Source: Staphylococcus equorum (GTDB lineage Bacteria; Bacillota; Bacilli; Staphylococcales; Staphylococcaceae). Taken from it: a stretch of DNA of 64,000 nt. Position 1 is the first letter of the stretch. Each line of letters starts with the position of its first letter. The notes beneath the pieces were generated by a model. The model searched no databases and was not told the DNA's origin. It was given only the letters and a program-made list of their open reading frames with translations. The DNA lies in assembly GCF_001747895.1 (NCBI RefSeq), contig NZ_LNNB01000019.1:1-64000 (forward strand), in the 5' to 3' direction. The position numbers and the translations under genes are program-made. Of the stretch, positions 54,471 through 63,120 are shown in pieces.

Positions 54471-55046
54471 ATGAATCATATTTATTCCAACTTTTATACC
54501 ACATACAATAAAATAACTGATTTAAAACCTTATATATTAGGCATTGTACTTCATGATGATGCTGAGAATTATACTGCCAAAGATTATATAGATTGGCTAA
54601 ATAATAGAATCGAAAAAAATGAACTTGAAAAAGGATGGGCAAGTGTTTATGTAGATACGGATACTTGCTATTGGTTTCACCCAACTGAATATGTTGAATG
54701 GCATTGTGGTAGCGCCTATGCCAATACACATTTTATAGGTATAGAACGATGCCAATCTAAAAGAAATGGTGTGCTTACAGACCAAGAATTTATGAAAAAT
54801 GAAGAAGTTAGTTTTTGGGTTGCTGCGCTATTATTAAAAAAATACAATTTACCAGTTAACAGAAATACCGTTAGAATACACAAAGAATTTTTTGAAACTG
54901 AATGTCCAGACAGGGCATGGAAGATTCATCTTGAAGATGCACAGACAAATCCAGAATCTATAATAAAACTAAAAGATTATTTTATAAGTAAAATTAAAGG
55001 ATACTATAATAAAGTTGTTGATTCTGAACTCGAAAATATAGGCTGA
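54471..55046 (+). CDS. Leaderless N-acetylmuramoyl-L-alanine amidase (Amidase_2)
   Basis: A 191-residue Amidase_2 (PGRP-fold) domain protein. Zinc-site residues are seen in GIVLHDDAENYTAKDYIDWL (His), WASVYVDTDTCYWFHPTEYV, EWHCGSAYANTHFIGIERCQ and VRIHKEFFETECPDRAW (His and acidic/Cys ligand). It has no signal peptide, SH3b or other wall-binding domain, so it looks like the bare catalytic module of a phage endolysin. GAGGAGG before the ATG. Divergent from rsp. No prophage genes or other lysis genes are near. Confidence 0.8.
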   Translation: MNHIYSNFYTTYNKITDLKPYILGIVLHDDAENYTAKDYIDWLNNRIEKNELEKGWASVYVDTDTCYWFHPTEYVEWHCGSAYANTHFIGIERCQSKRNGVLTDQEFMKNEEVSFWVAALLLKKYNLPVNRNTVRIHKEFFETECPDRAWKIHLEDAQTNPESIIKLKDYFISKIKGYYNKVVDSELENIG

Positions 55047-55107
55047 TCATCATTTAGTAAGTGGCACATATCTCGTGGAATAAGTAGTGTAAAAGTTCGT
55101 TCAGCTA

Positions 55108-55136
55108 TTGCGTAATTCATTGGAACCGGTTACAAT
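55108..55136 (+). promoter_or_regulatory. scrA promoter
   Basis: TTGCGT (55108-55113), 17-nt spacer, TACAAT (55131-55136). Operator 1 covers the spacer and the -10. Confidence 0.55.
55121..55134. promoter_or_regulatory. ScrR-type operator 1
   Basis: TGGAACCGGTTACA, one mismatch from the palindrome TGGAACCGGTTCCA typical of LacI-family sucrose repressors. Confidence 0.72.
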
Positions 55137-55153
55137 AAAAATATTCATATTTA

Positions 55154-55167
55154 TGGAACCGGTTCTA
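55154..55167. promoter_or_regulatory. ScrR-type operator 2
   Basis: TGGAACCGGTTCTA, also one mismatch from the palindrome; centre 33 bp (about three helix turns) from operator 1 and 8 nt before the scrA ribosome site. Confidence 0.72.
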
Positions 55168-55187
55168 TTTAAATGGGAGGTATAGAG

Positions 55188-56630
55188 ATGAACTATAAAA
55201 AATCTGCTGCAGAAATACTACAAGCAATCGGTGGAGAAAAAAATATAGATGCGATGGCACATTGTGCTACACGATTACGTCTTGTTCTTAAGGATGAAAG
55301 CTTAGTAGATGAAAAAGAATTATCCGAAATGGATGTTGTGAAGGGAACATTTTCTACCGGGGGCCAATATCAAATTATTATAGGTTCGGGTACTGTGAAT
55401 AAGGTGTTTGCAGAGTTAGAAAGCATAACAGGTAAAGAAGCTGCTACGACATCAGAAGTAAAAGCAGAAGGTAATAAAAACATGAATCCATTCCAGAGGT
55501 TTGTGAAAATGTTATCTGATATATTTGTGCCAATTATTCCTGCAATCGTAGCAGGTGGTTTATTAATGGGGATTAATAATATTCTAACAGCACCAGGTAT
55601 TTTCTATGATAAACAGTCGTTAATAGAAGTACATAATCAATTCAAAGGTCTGGCAGAAATGATTAACATTTTTGCGAATGCGCCGTTTACGCTACTGCCA
55701 ATTTTAATTGGATTTAGCGCTGCTAAACGCTTTGGAGGAAACGCCTTTCTTGGCGCAGCCTTAGGGATGATTCTTGTACATCCAGAGTTAATGAGTGCCT
55801 ATGATTATCCCAAAGCTTTAGAAGAGGGGAAAGAAATACCTTCTTGGAATGTACTTGGTTTAGAAATAAATCAGGTAGGTTATCAAGGGCAAGTATTACC
55901 AATGTTAGTAGCTGCTTACATTTTAGCTAATTTAGAAAAAGGTTTACGTAAAGTAGTACCAGCTGTATTAGATAATTTATTAACACCGTTACTTTCAATT
56001 TTAGTAACTGCATTTTTAACATTTTTATTTGTTGGACCCATTACACGCACATTAGGTTATTGGTTGTCTGATGGACTAACATGGTTATATGAATTTGGTG
56101 GCGCAATTGGAGGACTTATTTTTGGATTGTTATATGCGCCAATTGTAATTACAGGTATGCACCATAGTTTTATTGCAATTGAAACACAACTCATTGCAGA
56201 TAGTGCTTCCACAGGTGGTTCATTTATTTTCCCAATAGCAACGATGTCCAACATAGCGCAAGGTGCAGCAGCTTTAGCCGCGTTCTTTATTATAAAAGAG
56301 AACAAGAAATTAAAAGGTGTAGCATCTGCTGCGGGCATCTCAGCACTTTTAGGTATCACGGAACCTGCAATGTTTGGGGTGAATCTAAAATTAAGGTATC
56401 CATTCATTGGAGCGATTGTAGGTTCAGGTATTGGTTCAGCTTACATCTCATTCTTTAAAGTTAAAGCAATTGCTTTAGGTACTGCAGGACTTCCAGGTTT
56501 TATATCTATTAGCGGCCAGAATAACGGTTGGTTACATTATGGTATCGCCATGCTCATTACCTTTATCGTAGCCTTTGCGGTTACGTATGGTCTATCTTTT
56601 AGAAAAAACTATAAAAATGAAGTAGGATAA
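55188..56630 (+). CDS. scrA: Sucrose-specific PTS permease EIIBC
   Basis: A 480-residue permease equal in length to S. xylosus ScrA. EIIB has Cys26 in DAMAHCATRLRLVL; EIIC has about ten membrane segments with GITEPAMFGVNLKLRYPF. There is no EIIA, so it borrows EIIA-Glc. It imports sucrose as sucrose-6-phosphate. ATG 55188 follows GGGAGG; a start five codons earlier overlaps this site. The hydrolase (scrB) and repressor (scrR) are not adjacent, as in S. xylosus, but two operators of ScrR type precede it. Confidence 0.92.
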   Translation: MNYKKSAAEILQAIGGEKNIDAMAHCATRLRLVLKDESLVDEKELSEMDVVKGTFSTGGQYQIIIGSGTVNKVFAELESITGKEAATTSEVKAEGNKNMNPFQRFVKMLSDIFVPIIPAIVAGGLLMGINNILTAPGIFYDKQSLIEVHNQFKGLAEMINIFANAPFTLLPILIGFSAAKRFGGNAFLGAALGMILVHPELMSAYDYPKALEEGKEIPSWNVLGLEINQVGYQGQVLPMLVAAYILANLEKGLRKVVPAVLDNLLTPLLSILVTAFLTFLFVGPITRTLGYWLSDGLTWLYEFGGAIGGLIFGLLYAPIVITGMHHSFIAIETQLIADSASTGGSFIFPIATMSNIAQGAAALAAFFIIKENKKLKGVASAAGISALLGITEPAMFGVNLKLRYPFIGAIVGSGIGSAYISFFKVKAIALGTAGLPGFISISGQNNGWLHYGIAMLITFIVAFAVTYGLSFRKNYKNEVG

Positions 56631-56673
56631 TTATATAAATTCTAGTGAGATTTAGACTTTTGCTATAACGCAT

Positions 56674-56715
56674 AAAAATAAACCCAACGTTAAATTACAA
56701 TGTGGGTTTATTTTT
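56674..56715. terminator. Bidirectional terminator
   Basis: AAAAATAAACCCA (56674-56686) pairs with TGGGTTTATTTTT (56703-56715), between convergent scrA and corA. Confidence 0.87.
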
Positions 56716-56743
56716 ATGTTAAATATCAATTTTTAGGATGCCT

Positions 56744-57682
56744 TCAAAGCTTTTGTTTACGCCACAAAAATGCGCCGACAATCGTCACGATGACTAATGA
56801 AATGGCAATGACAATCAGCCATGATACATAGCTGTGATCATCTATAGGTAAGGGTACATTCATACCAAAAAAACTAAAGACCAATGTAGGCAAGGTTAAG
56901 AAAACAGTAAACAACGTTAATGTCTTCATCGTATTGTTCATTTCATTAGAAAGCAACGAAGCGTAAGAAGTTGTAATACTCTCTAAAATGTCCGTATATA
57001 ATTTTGTGGTTTCTAAGGCTTGGTTATTCTCGATAACCAAGTCTTCCAACAAATCTTCATCTTCATCAAAACGCTTAATCGCAGGTAGTCGGAATAATTT
57101 TTTGATAATAGCTTCATTGCCTTTAAGTGCAGCAAGAAAATATACTAAACTTTTCTCGACTTCCATTAAATTATAAAGTTGTTTATTCGTGACATTATTT
57201 TTTAAATCACGTTCGATGCGTAATCTTGTTTTATTGAGTAATCTAAGATTTCTATTATAGTGGTTGGAAATTGTCAGTAATATATTAAGCGCAAAGCGAC
57301 TATGAAAATGTAGATTAATATTTTGGCGATTAAACTTTTCAAGAAACTCATTTTCAGTATTACATACGGTTATTATTTTTTTGTTACCAATGATGATACC
57401 TAAAGGAATAGTAATAAATGAAAGTACTTTTAAGTTTGTATCATTAACAACTGGGATATCGAGAATGATTAGTGAATAACGTGTATCTTCATCATACTCT
57501 ACACGAGCGCTTTCTTCTGTATCTAATGGGTCCCGAACAAAGTCGTCTGGAATACCGTATAAATTTATTAAAGATTCAATTTCTTCCCAATTTGGATCAA
57601 CTACATTTATCCAGGAAGCGGATTGATCTAATGGAGATTCAACAATCTCATGTGTTTGTGTGTGTTTATATGCAGTAATCAT
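56744..57682 (-). CDS. corA: CorA-family magnesium/cobalt transporter
   Basis: A 312-residue channel: large N-terminal cytosolic funnel (1-245), a long stalk helix and two C-terminal membrane segments. The pore motif Gly-Met-Asn is in FSFFGMNVPLPIDDHSYVSW after segment 1; VSWLIVIAISLVIVTIVGAF with a basic end KQKL is segment 2. AAAGGAAC-like site before the ATG. Imports Mg2+ down the membrane potential; subfamily members may also move Co2+ or Zn2+. Single gene. Confidence 0.9.
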   Translation of the reverse strand: MITAYKHTQTHEIVESPLDQSASWINVVDPNWEEIESLINLYGIPDDFVRDPLDTEESARVEYDEDTRYSLIILDIPVVNDTNLKVLSFITIPLGIIIGNKKIITVCNTENEFLEKFNRQNINLHFHSRFALNILLTISNHYNRNLRLLNKTRLRIERDLKNNVTNKQLYNLMEVEKSLVYFLAALKGNEAIIKKLFRLPAIKRFDEDEDLLEDLVIENNQALETTKLYTDILESITTSYASLLSNEMNNTMKTLTLFTVFLTLPTLVFSFFGMNVPLPIDDHSYVSWLIVIAISLVIVTIVGAFLWRKQKL

Positions 57683-57748
57683 AATACAAATAGTTCCTTT
57701 CTCTAAAATTCTTTTTAATACTAGCGAAGAAATACAAAGATGACAAGT

Positions 57749-58369
57749 TTAATTTGTGAAATCAGTAGGTTGGTGCTCATTTGCCATAAGACGCAAAGGA
57801 CCATTAAAGATAATCTTAAACAAATAATCAACTACCGTCTCTGGATCCATTCTATCTTCATCTTGTACCCAATGCTTAATAAATGAAATCATGGCCCCTG
57901 CAGTATAACTATGAAAATAGTCTAAAGGAATATCTGCAATTGTATTGTTATTTGAAACATTTTTTTTCATATTATTCAGCATGATATCGGAAATTTTATT
58001 TTCAATTTGACTTTTACGTTCCAAGCTAAAAATAACTTTGTAGAAATCTATATGATCATATAAATAAGTCACTACTTTTTTTAAAATGTCTTCTGTAAAA
58101 TGCTTAGCAAAGGCCTCTAAATCATCATTCTGCATAATGACTTTGTCGAAATCAACCGCAGACGATAAAGCTAAGGTATATTCATCTTCCATATCAGAAA
58201 GTAAAATATATTTATCTTCATAGTGTAAATAAAAAGTACCACGGTTCACATCGGCTAATTGTGTAATATTTTGTATCGTAATTTTTTCTAAATCTTTTTT
58301 TTCAAGCAATTGTATAAAAGCATTTTTAATTGCTGTTTTCGTTTTACGGACACGTCGATCTTCTGGCAT
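57749..58369 (-). CDS. TetR family regulator of the YhgE-type exporter
   Basis: A 206-residue TetR regulator: RKTKTAIKNAFIQLLEKKDL, ITIQNITQLADVNRGTFYLH then YEDKYILLSDM is the HTH, with a TetR_C_8-like ligand domain (FYKVIFSLERKSQIENKISD ... YTAGAMISFIKHWVQ). ATG 58369 has AGGTGA just upstream; the frame is open 40 codons further with no site. It is divergent from a YhgE/ABC-2-like membrane gene and very likely represses it. Confidence 0.87.
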   Translation of the reverse strand: MPEDRRVRKTKTAIKNAFIQLLEKKDLEKITIQNITQLADVNRGTFYLHYEDKYILLSDMEDEYTLALSSAVDFDKVIMQNDDLEAFAKHFTEDILKKVVTYLYDHIDFYKVIFSLERKSQIENKISDIMLNNMKKNVSNNNTIADIPLDYFHSYTAGAMISFIKHWVQDEDRMDPETVVDYLFKIIFNGPLRLMANEHQPTDFTN

Positions 58370-58423
58370 AGTCGTCACCTCATTAGAGTTAATTAACAAT
58401 ATATATCTATATGTTGATAAACA

Positions 58424-58438
58424 AACAATATGATTGTT
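58424..58438. promoter_or_regulatory. Candidate TetR operator
   Basis: AACAAT-ATG-ATTGTT, a perfect short palindrome in the divergent region; other AT-rich dyads lie at 58395-58415. Shortness keeps confidence low. Confidence 0.4.
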
Positions 58439-58524
58439 ATTGCATATTGAATATTCGATTAACCTCATTATAATAAACAAAGTAATCAATAATCAACACG
58501 ATGTTTAATAAGGAGGTAAATAAT

Positions 58525-59814
58525 ATGAATATATTTAAAAGCAAATTACTTTGGGTTGCACCAATAGCGATATTAATTATACTTGCTATTTTTTCAATTG
58601 GATTTTATCCTGCATATAATCCCCAACCGAAAGAGATGCCGATTGCAATCGTGAATCACGATGAAGGGACATCTATTCAAAATAAAGATATAAACATAGG
58701 TAAAAATTTAGAAGATAAATTAAAGGATAGTGACTCAAATGAAATAAAATGGGTCAATGTAGATAGTGAAAAAGAAGCACGCAAAGGATTAGATGAACAA
58801 AAATATTTTGGTGCTGCAATTTTCGAAAAAGACTTTTCAAAAAATGCGATGAGTAAAACTCAAAAGGTAGTAATGGATAGTAAGAAACAAGAAATGCAAG
58901 ATAAAGTGAAATCAGGTGAAATGCCTGCTGCTCAAGCTTCACAAATGCAACAAAAAATGAGTGAATCGAGTAGTAGTCAAGGTATAACAGTTAAGCAAGC
59001 TGAATTTAAAACACTTACGAACAGTGGGGCAAATATGCAAGCTTCACAAATGTCATCCAATGTACTCACAGGTATAGGAGATAATCTGAATAAGCAAATT
59101 TCTGAGCAGGCGCTAGATACATTAGATAAACAAAATGTAAAAGTGAATGCGAGCGACATCAAAGATATTACAACGCCAGTGAATGTAGTAAATAAAAAAG
59201 TGAATGAAGTGAAGGACCACCAAGCTAGCGGTAACGCGCCATTCTTAATGTTTATGCCAGTGTGGATAAGTTCAATTGTAGTTTCAATATTGCTATTCTT
59301 TGCATTTAGAACCAGTAATATTGTTAAAATTTCGCAACGTATCATTGCTTCATTAGGTCAAATGATTCTAAGTGTAATCACAGCATTTATTGGTGGATTT
59401 GGGTATGTTTATTTCATGTCAGGCGTGTTAGGTTTTGACTTCCCTGATATAAATAAAATAGCAATTTATATATCTATTTCCATTCTAGGATTTATAGGAT
59501 TAATCTTGGGTGTAATGACGTGGCTAGGTATGAAAGCAATACCTATTTTCTTTATTGCAATGTTCTTTAGCATGCAACTCGTAACCTCGCCAAAACAAAT
59601 GTTACCTAAATTCTATCAAGACTATATAGTGAATTGGAATCCATTTACGCACTATGCTGAATATTTGCGAGAATTACTCTATATGCATCAGTCATTAGAA
59701 ATGAATTCAACAATGTGGATGTTTGTAGGATTTATCATTTTCGGTATCATTTCATCGCTCTTAGCAGCAATTATTAGAAAGCATAGTGGAAAACGTTCAG
59801 AATTACCATCTTAA
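58525..59814 (+). CDS. YhgE/Pip-like ABC-2-type membrane protein
   Basis: A 429-residue protein: one N-terminal segment (LLWVAPIAILIILAIFSIGF), a long outside domain of about 215 residues with Met/Gln/Ser-rich coiled stretches (PAAQASQMQQKMSESSSSQG; KTLTNSGANMQASQMSSNVL), then five membrane segments. This is the layout of YhgE/Pip and DUF3533 proteins related to ABC-2 permeases and EsaA. IAIVNHDEGTSIQNK is the usual opening of the outside domain. AAGGAGG before ATG 58525. No ATPase is adjacent. The TetR neighbour suggests an export or stress role. Confidence 0.82.
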   Translation: MNIFKSKLLWVAPIAILIILAIFSIGFYPAYNPQPKEMPIAIVNHDEGTSIQNKDINIGKNLEDKLKDSDSNEIKWVNVDSEKEARKGLDEQKYFGAAIFEKDFSKNAMSKTQKVVMDSKKQEMQDKVKSGEMPAAQASQMQQKMSESSSSQGITVKQAEFKTLTNSGANMQASQMSSNVLTGIGDNLNKQISEQALDTLDKQNVKVNASDIKDITTPVNVVNKKVNEVKDHQASGNAPFLMFMPVWISSIVVSILLFFAFRTSNIVKISQRIIASLGQMILSVITAFIGGFGYVYFMSGVLGFDFPDINKIAIYISISILGFIGLILGVMTWLGMKAIPIFFIAMFFSMQLVTSPKQMLPKFYQDYIVNWNPFTHYAEYLRELLYMHQSLEMNSTMWMFVGFIIFGIISSLLAAIIRKHSGKRSELPS

Positions 59815-59887
59815 ACAAAGTAATTAACTGTATATTACAATCAATTAGAGAAAAAATTAGGATAAAAATTAAGCTCAAATAAAAAAA

Positions 59888-59916
59888 GTCTCCCCAAAAT
59901 TTGGGGAGTTTTTTTA
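59888..59916 (+). terminator. Compact terminator
   Basis: CTCCCCAAA-a-TTTGGGGAG (59890-59908) then ttttttt. Confidence 0.85.
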
Positions 59917-60133
59917 ATACTTACAACTCAATAAAAACATAAAAAAGAGAAATAATAAATTTGAATATATTTATATGATTAAATTCATTAAAAAGACATA
60001 ATTATTTTACACGCAAAATCAATAAAATAACTAGGGAAATATTGATAACAAAGCGTTTGAGAAGGGGTCTGATATGTCGTTGAAATATGATTGCAAAAAC
60101 ATTTAGAAATATCTCTATAATTTTAATAAGAAA

Positions 60134-60150
60134 TTAACACTAAATTTACA
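60134..60150 (+). promoter_or_regulatory. PhoP-type box upstream of the Na/Pi cotransporter
   Basis: TTAACA-CTAAA-TTTACA: two TT(A/T)ACA repeats 11 bp apart, the PhoP direct-repeat spacing known in Bacillus. A further TTTACA is at 60174. It lies 52 nt before the start. Confidence 0.5.
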
Positions 60151-60201
60151 AATATGCGTTATAATTCACATAGTTTACAAATAATTTAAAGAGGTGTGAC
60201 A

Positions 60202-61866
60202 ATGGATTCATCTGTTATGGAGACAATTTTCACTTTTATCGGTGGATTAGGTATATTTTTATACGGTATTAAACAAATGGGTGATGGCTTACAAGCATCA
60301 GCTGGGGACCGTCTGAGAAGTATATTAAATAAATTTACGAGCAACCCGCTTATGGGCGTACTTGCAGGTATGATAGTTACGATTTTGATCCAAAGTAGTT
60401 CTGGTACAACGGTAATTACGATTGGACTTGTAAGTGCTGGGTTTATGACAATGCGTCAAGCCATTGGTGTTGTAATGGGAGCGAATATAGGTACCACGGT
60501 TACAGCATTTATTATAGGTATTGATCTCGGTGCATATTCGTTACCAATATTAGCTATTGGTGCATTTTTAATATTCTTTGTTCAAAAACGTAAAGTTAAA
60601 AATATTGGTATGATTTTATTTGGTTTTGGTTCGTTATTCTACGGTTTAGAATTAATGAGCAGCGCCGTAAAACCACTTGCTAATTTAGATGGTTTCCATC
60701 AATTCATGCTAGACATGTCAACGAACCCAATTTTCGGAGTTGCAGCAGGTACGATTATAACAGTTGTCGTTCAAAGCTCAAGTGCCACAATTGGTATACT
60801 ACAAGGTTTCTTTGCGAACGATTTAGTTAGTTTAAATGGTGCCTTACCTATATTATTAGGTGACAACATTGGTACAACAATCACGGCAATACTCGCAAGT
60901 TTAGCCGGCTCACTTGCAGCAAAACGTGTAGCAGCAGTACATGTTATATTTAACGTAATAGGCGCAGTAATATTCTTAGCGATTTTACCGATATATCAAT
61001 GGGTTATCGAATGGATGCAAGGTTTAATGAACTTAAATCCAGAAATGACGATTGCATTTGCACACGGTACGTTTAATATTACGAATACGTTAATTCAACT
61101 ACCATTCATATTTGTCCTAGCTTGGATCGTAACAAAACTTATTCCTGGTGAAGATATAACAGAAAAATATAAACCTAGACATCTAGATAAAAATTTAATT
61201 AATAGAGCTCCAAGTATCGCTTTACAAGAAGCACAAGATGAAATCCAAAACATTGGACGTATGACATACTCATTATTAGAGAATGTTAGTGAATACAATG
61301 AAAAAAATGAGAAAAAAGTACTTCAAAAACATGCCGCTGTTCAAAACATGCATGACAATGTAAAAGAATATTTAACGAAAATATCTGAGAAGAAAATATC
61401 CAAAAAAGATGCAGAAAGAATGTCTGTGTTATTTGATGTAAATCGTACGATGTTAAAAGTAGCAGGATTATCTGAAGCATATATATTAGATTTGAAACAG
61501 TTGCATAACGAACCAGTACAAATCTCTGATAAAGCTGCACAAAGCATTGATAAACTTTATTCACATGTGAATATGTCATTCGATAAATCAGTTGAAATGT
61601 TTAGCGTATATGACAAAGTTAAAAAAGATGAAATTGTTAATTTAAGTAACGATTCATATACACTTGAACATGATTTAAGAAAAAAACATATTAAGCGTTT
61701 AAGTTCAGGTGAATGTTCGCCAGAAGGTGGCCTGTTATATCTAGATATGATTGCTATACTAGAACGTATTGGCTATCATTCGAGAAATGTATCAGAAGCA
61801 ATGATTGATATTGACGAACTTTCAAGTGAAGAAGAAACAGAACATACTGTAGGTTGGACTTACTAA
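60202..61866 (+). CDS. nptA: Na+/phosphate cotransporter (NptA type)
   Basis: A 554-residue phosphate importer of the PNaS family. Two inverted membrane repeats each carry the QSSS motif: TILIQSSSGTTVITIG (about 60) and VVVQSSSATIGILQG (about 193), with GVVMGANIGTTVTAF and LLGDNIGTTITAI behind them. The C-terminal 200 residues form a PhoU-like helical domain (NIGRMTYSLLENVSEYNEKN ... ERIGYHSRNVSEAM). ATG 60202 with GAGGTG 5 nt upstream. A PhoP-type repeat lies upstream, fitting induction on phosphate starvation. The 387-nt gap before it holds only the terminator at 59890 and this control region. Confidence 0.9.
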   Translation: MDSSVMETIFTFIGGLGIFLYGIKQMGDGLQASAGDRLRSILNKFTSNPLMGVLAGMIVTILIQSSSGTTVITIGLVSAGFMTMRQAIGVVMGANIGTTVTAFIIGIDLGAYSLPILAIGAFLIFFVQKRKVKNIGMILFGFGSLFYGLELMSSAVKPLANLDGFHQFMLDMSTNPIFGVAAGTIITVVVQSSSATIGILQGFFANDLVSLNGALPILLGDNIGTTITAILASLAGSLAAKRVAAVHVIFNVIGAVIFLAILPIYQWVIEWMQGLMNLNPEMTIAFAHGTFNITNTLIQLPFIFVLAWIVTKLIPGEDITEKYKPRHLDKNLINRAPSIALQEAQDEIQNIGRMTYSLLENVSEYNEKNEKKVLQKHAAVQNMHDNVKEYLTKISEKKISKKDAERMSVLFDVNRTMLKVAGLSEAYILDLKQLHNEPVQISDKAAQSIDKLYSHVNMSFDKSVEMFSVYDKVKKDEIVNLSNDSYTLEHDLRKKHIKRLSSGECSPEGGLLYLDMIAILERIGYHSRNVSEAMIDIDELSSEEETEHTVGWTY

Positions 61867-61888
61867 AATTTAATTAAATATAAAGTTA

Positions 61889-61933
61889 AAAGCTGAGAAA
61901 TTTTGTTGTAAAACAGACTTTCTCAGCTTTTTT
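61889..61933 (+). terminator. Terminator of nptA
   Basis: GCTGAGAAA (61892-61900) pairs with TTTCTCAGC (61919-61927), then tttttta. Confidence 0.82.
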
Positions 61934-62029
61934 ACTGTTGAAAAATAACTGATATTGCTATAGCTGACACAATAAAATACATGTATCAAACTATTTTATT
62001 TTTAATCCTTAGTAAAGAGATAGGGATAC

Positions 62030-62058
62030 TTGACAAAAAGTCATGGAAGGCATAATAT
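62030..62058 (+). promoter_or_regulatory. Promoter of the LLM pair
   Basis: TTGACA (62030-62035), 17-nt spacer, TAATAT (62053-62058), 46 nt before the start at 62104. Confidence 0.6.
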
Positions 62059-62103
62059 TACATATAATAAAATTTTCAGAAAACTGATATGGGGGGACAG
62101 CGT

Positions 62104-63120
62104 GTGACAGCCATTAGCATTCTTGATCAAAGTCCGATAGATAAAAATGAAACAGTAAACGACGGTATAGCTCGTACCGTTGAATTGGCACAACTAGCAG
62201 ATAAATTAAATTATACAAGGTACTTTGTTGCTGAACATCACAATATAGAAGAAGTAGCTGGTACGAGTCCGGAGATACTTGTAACACATATATTGAATCA
62301 CACAAAAAATATACGTGTAGGTTCTGGTGGCGTAATGTTGCAACATTATAGTCCATTCAAAGTTATAGAACAATTTCATTTCATTAGTCATTTAGCACCT
62401 GGAAGAGTCGATTTAGGTATAGGTAAAGCACCTGGAGGCTTTCCTTTAGCGACACAAGCGTTGCAAACAGAATTCAAGTCACCACAAACAAGCTTCAATG
62501 ATAAATTTCATTTATTAAATCAATTTAATAATGGCAGTTTTTCTGAAGACGAAGATTATCGACAATTACAAACAACGATTCGCAATAATGAAATCCCAAC
62601 ACCACAAATTTATCTACTAGGTGGTAGTGAACGTTCTGCGCAATTTGCTGCTACAGAAAAAGTAGGGTTTATATATGCATTTTTCATAAATTCAAATATT
62701 GAAACATTACAACAAGCCCTTAAAGATTATAAGCAACAATTTCCTGAAGGCAGAGTCATTGTAGGGGTAGCTGCCGTTGTATCAGAGAATAAAGAAGAAC
62801 AGGCATTAGTTAAAGAAGGTAGTACAAATTACGCTTTACATTTCGATGACGGTAGAAAAATTACTGTCAATACAAAGGAACAAGTAGAAACATTTAAAAA
62901 ACAAAGTGACGAAGACTTTGAAGTTGAAGAAAAACAAATAGATGTTTTTAATGGTTCCGCAGATGAAATTAAGCAACAGCTCAATCAATTAAATCGTGAC
63001 GGCAATATAGATGAATTTATGCTACATATGCCAGTTCAAAATCATAAATTAAGAATTAAAACAGTAGAACAACTAGCTATAACGAATAACAAAGAAAAGC
63101 AGAAAGAAGGGGTATTATGA
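62104..63120 (+). CDS. LLM-class flavin-dependent oxidoreductase
   Basis: A 338-residue luciferase-like TIM-barrel enzyme that uses reduced flavin. The N-terminus ISILDQSPIDKNETV, then YFVAEHHNIEEVAGTSPEIL, RVGSGGVMLQHYSPFKVIEQ, and LAPGRVDLGIGKAPGG are the marks of the MsnO8-like group. GTG 62104 is chosen because the GGGGGGA run stands about 8 nt upstream; the ATG at 62089 precedes it. Its stop overlaps the next start as ATGA, so the two enzymes are coupled. Substrate unknown; such pairs often oxidise sulfonates, thioethers or other small carbon compounds. Confidence 0.85.
   Translation: MTAISILDQSPIDKNETVNDGIARTVELAQLADKLNYTRYFVAEHHNIEEVAGTSPEILVTHILNHTKNIRVGSGGVMLQHYSPFKVIEQFHFISHLAPGRVDLGIGKAPGGFPLATQALQTEFKSPQTSFNDKFHLLNQFNNGSFSEDEDYRQLQTTIRNNEIPTPQIYLLGGSERSAQFAATEKVGFIYAFFINSNIETLQQALKDYKQQFPEGRVIVGVAAVVSENKEEQALVKEGSTNYALHFDDGRKITVNTKEQVETFKKQSDEDFEVEEKQIDVFNGSADEIKQQLNQLNRDGNIDEFMLHMPVQNHKLRIKTVEQLAITNNKEKQKEGVL

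Noticed and set aside
54471..55046. Prophage remnant around the amidase
   Set aside because: No integrase, holin, structural gene or attachment-site duplication is seen; only the domain type hints at phage.
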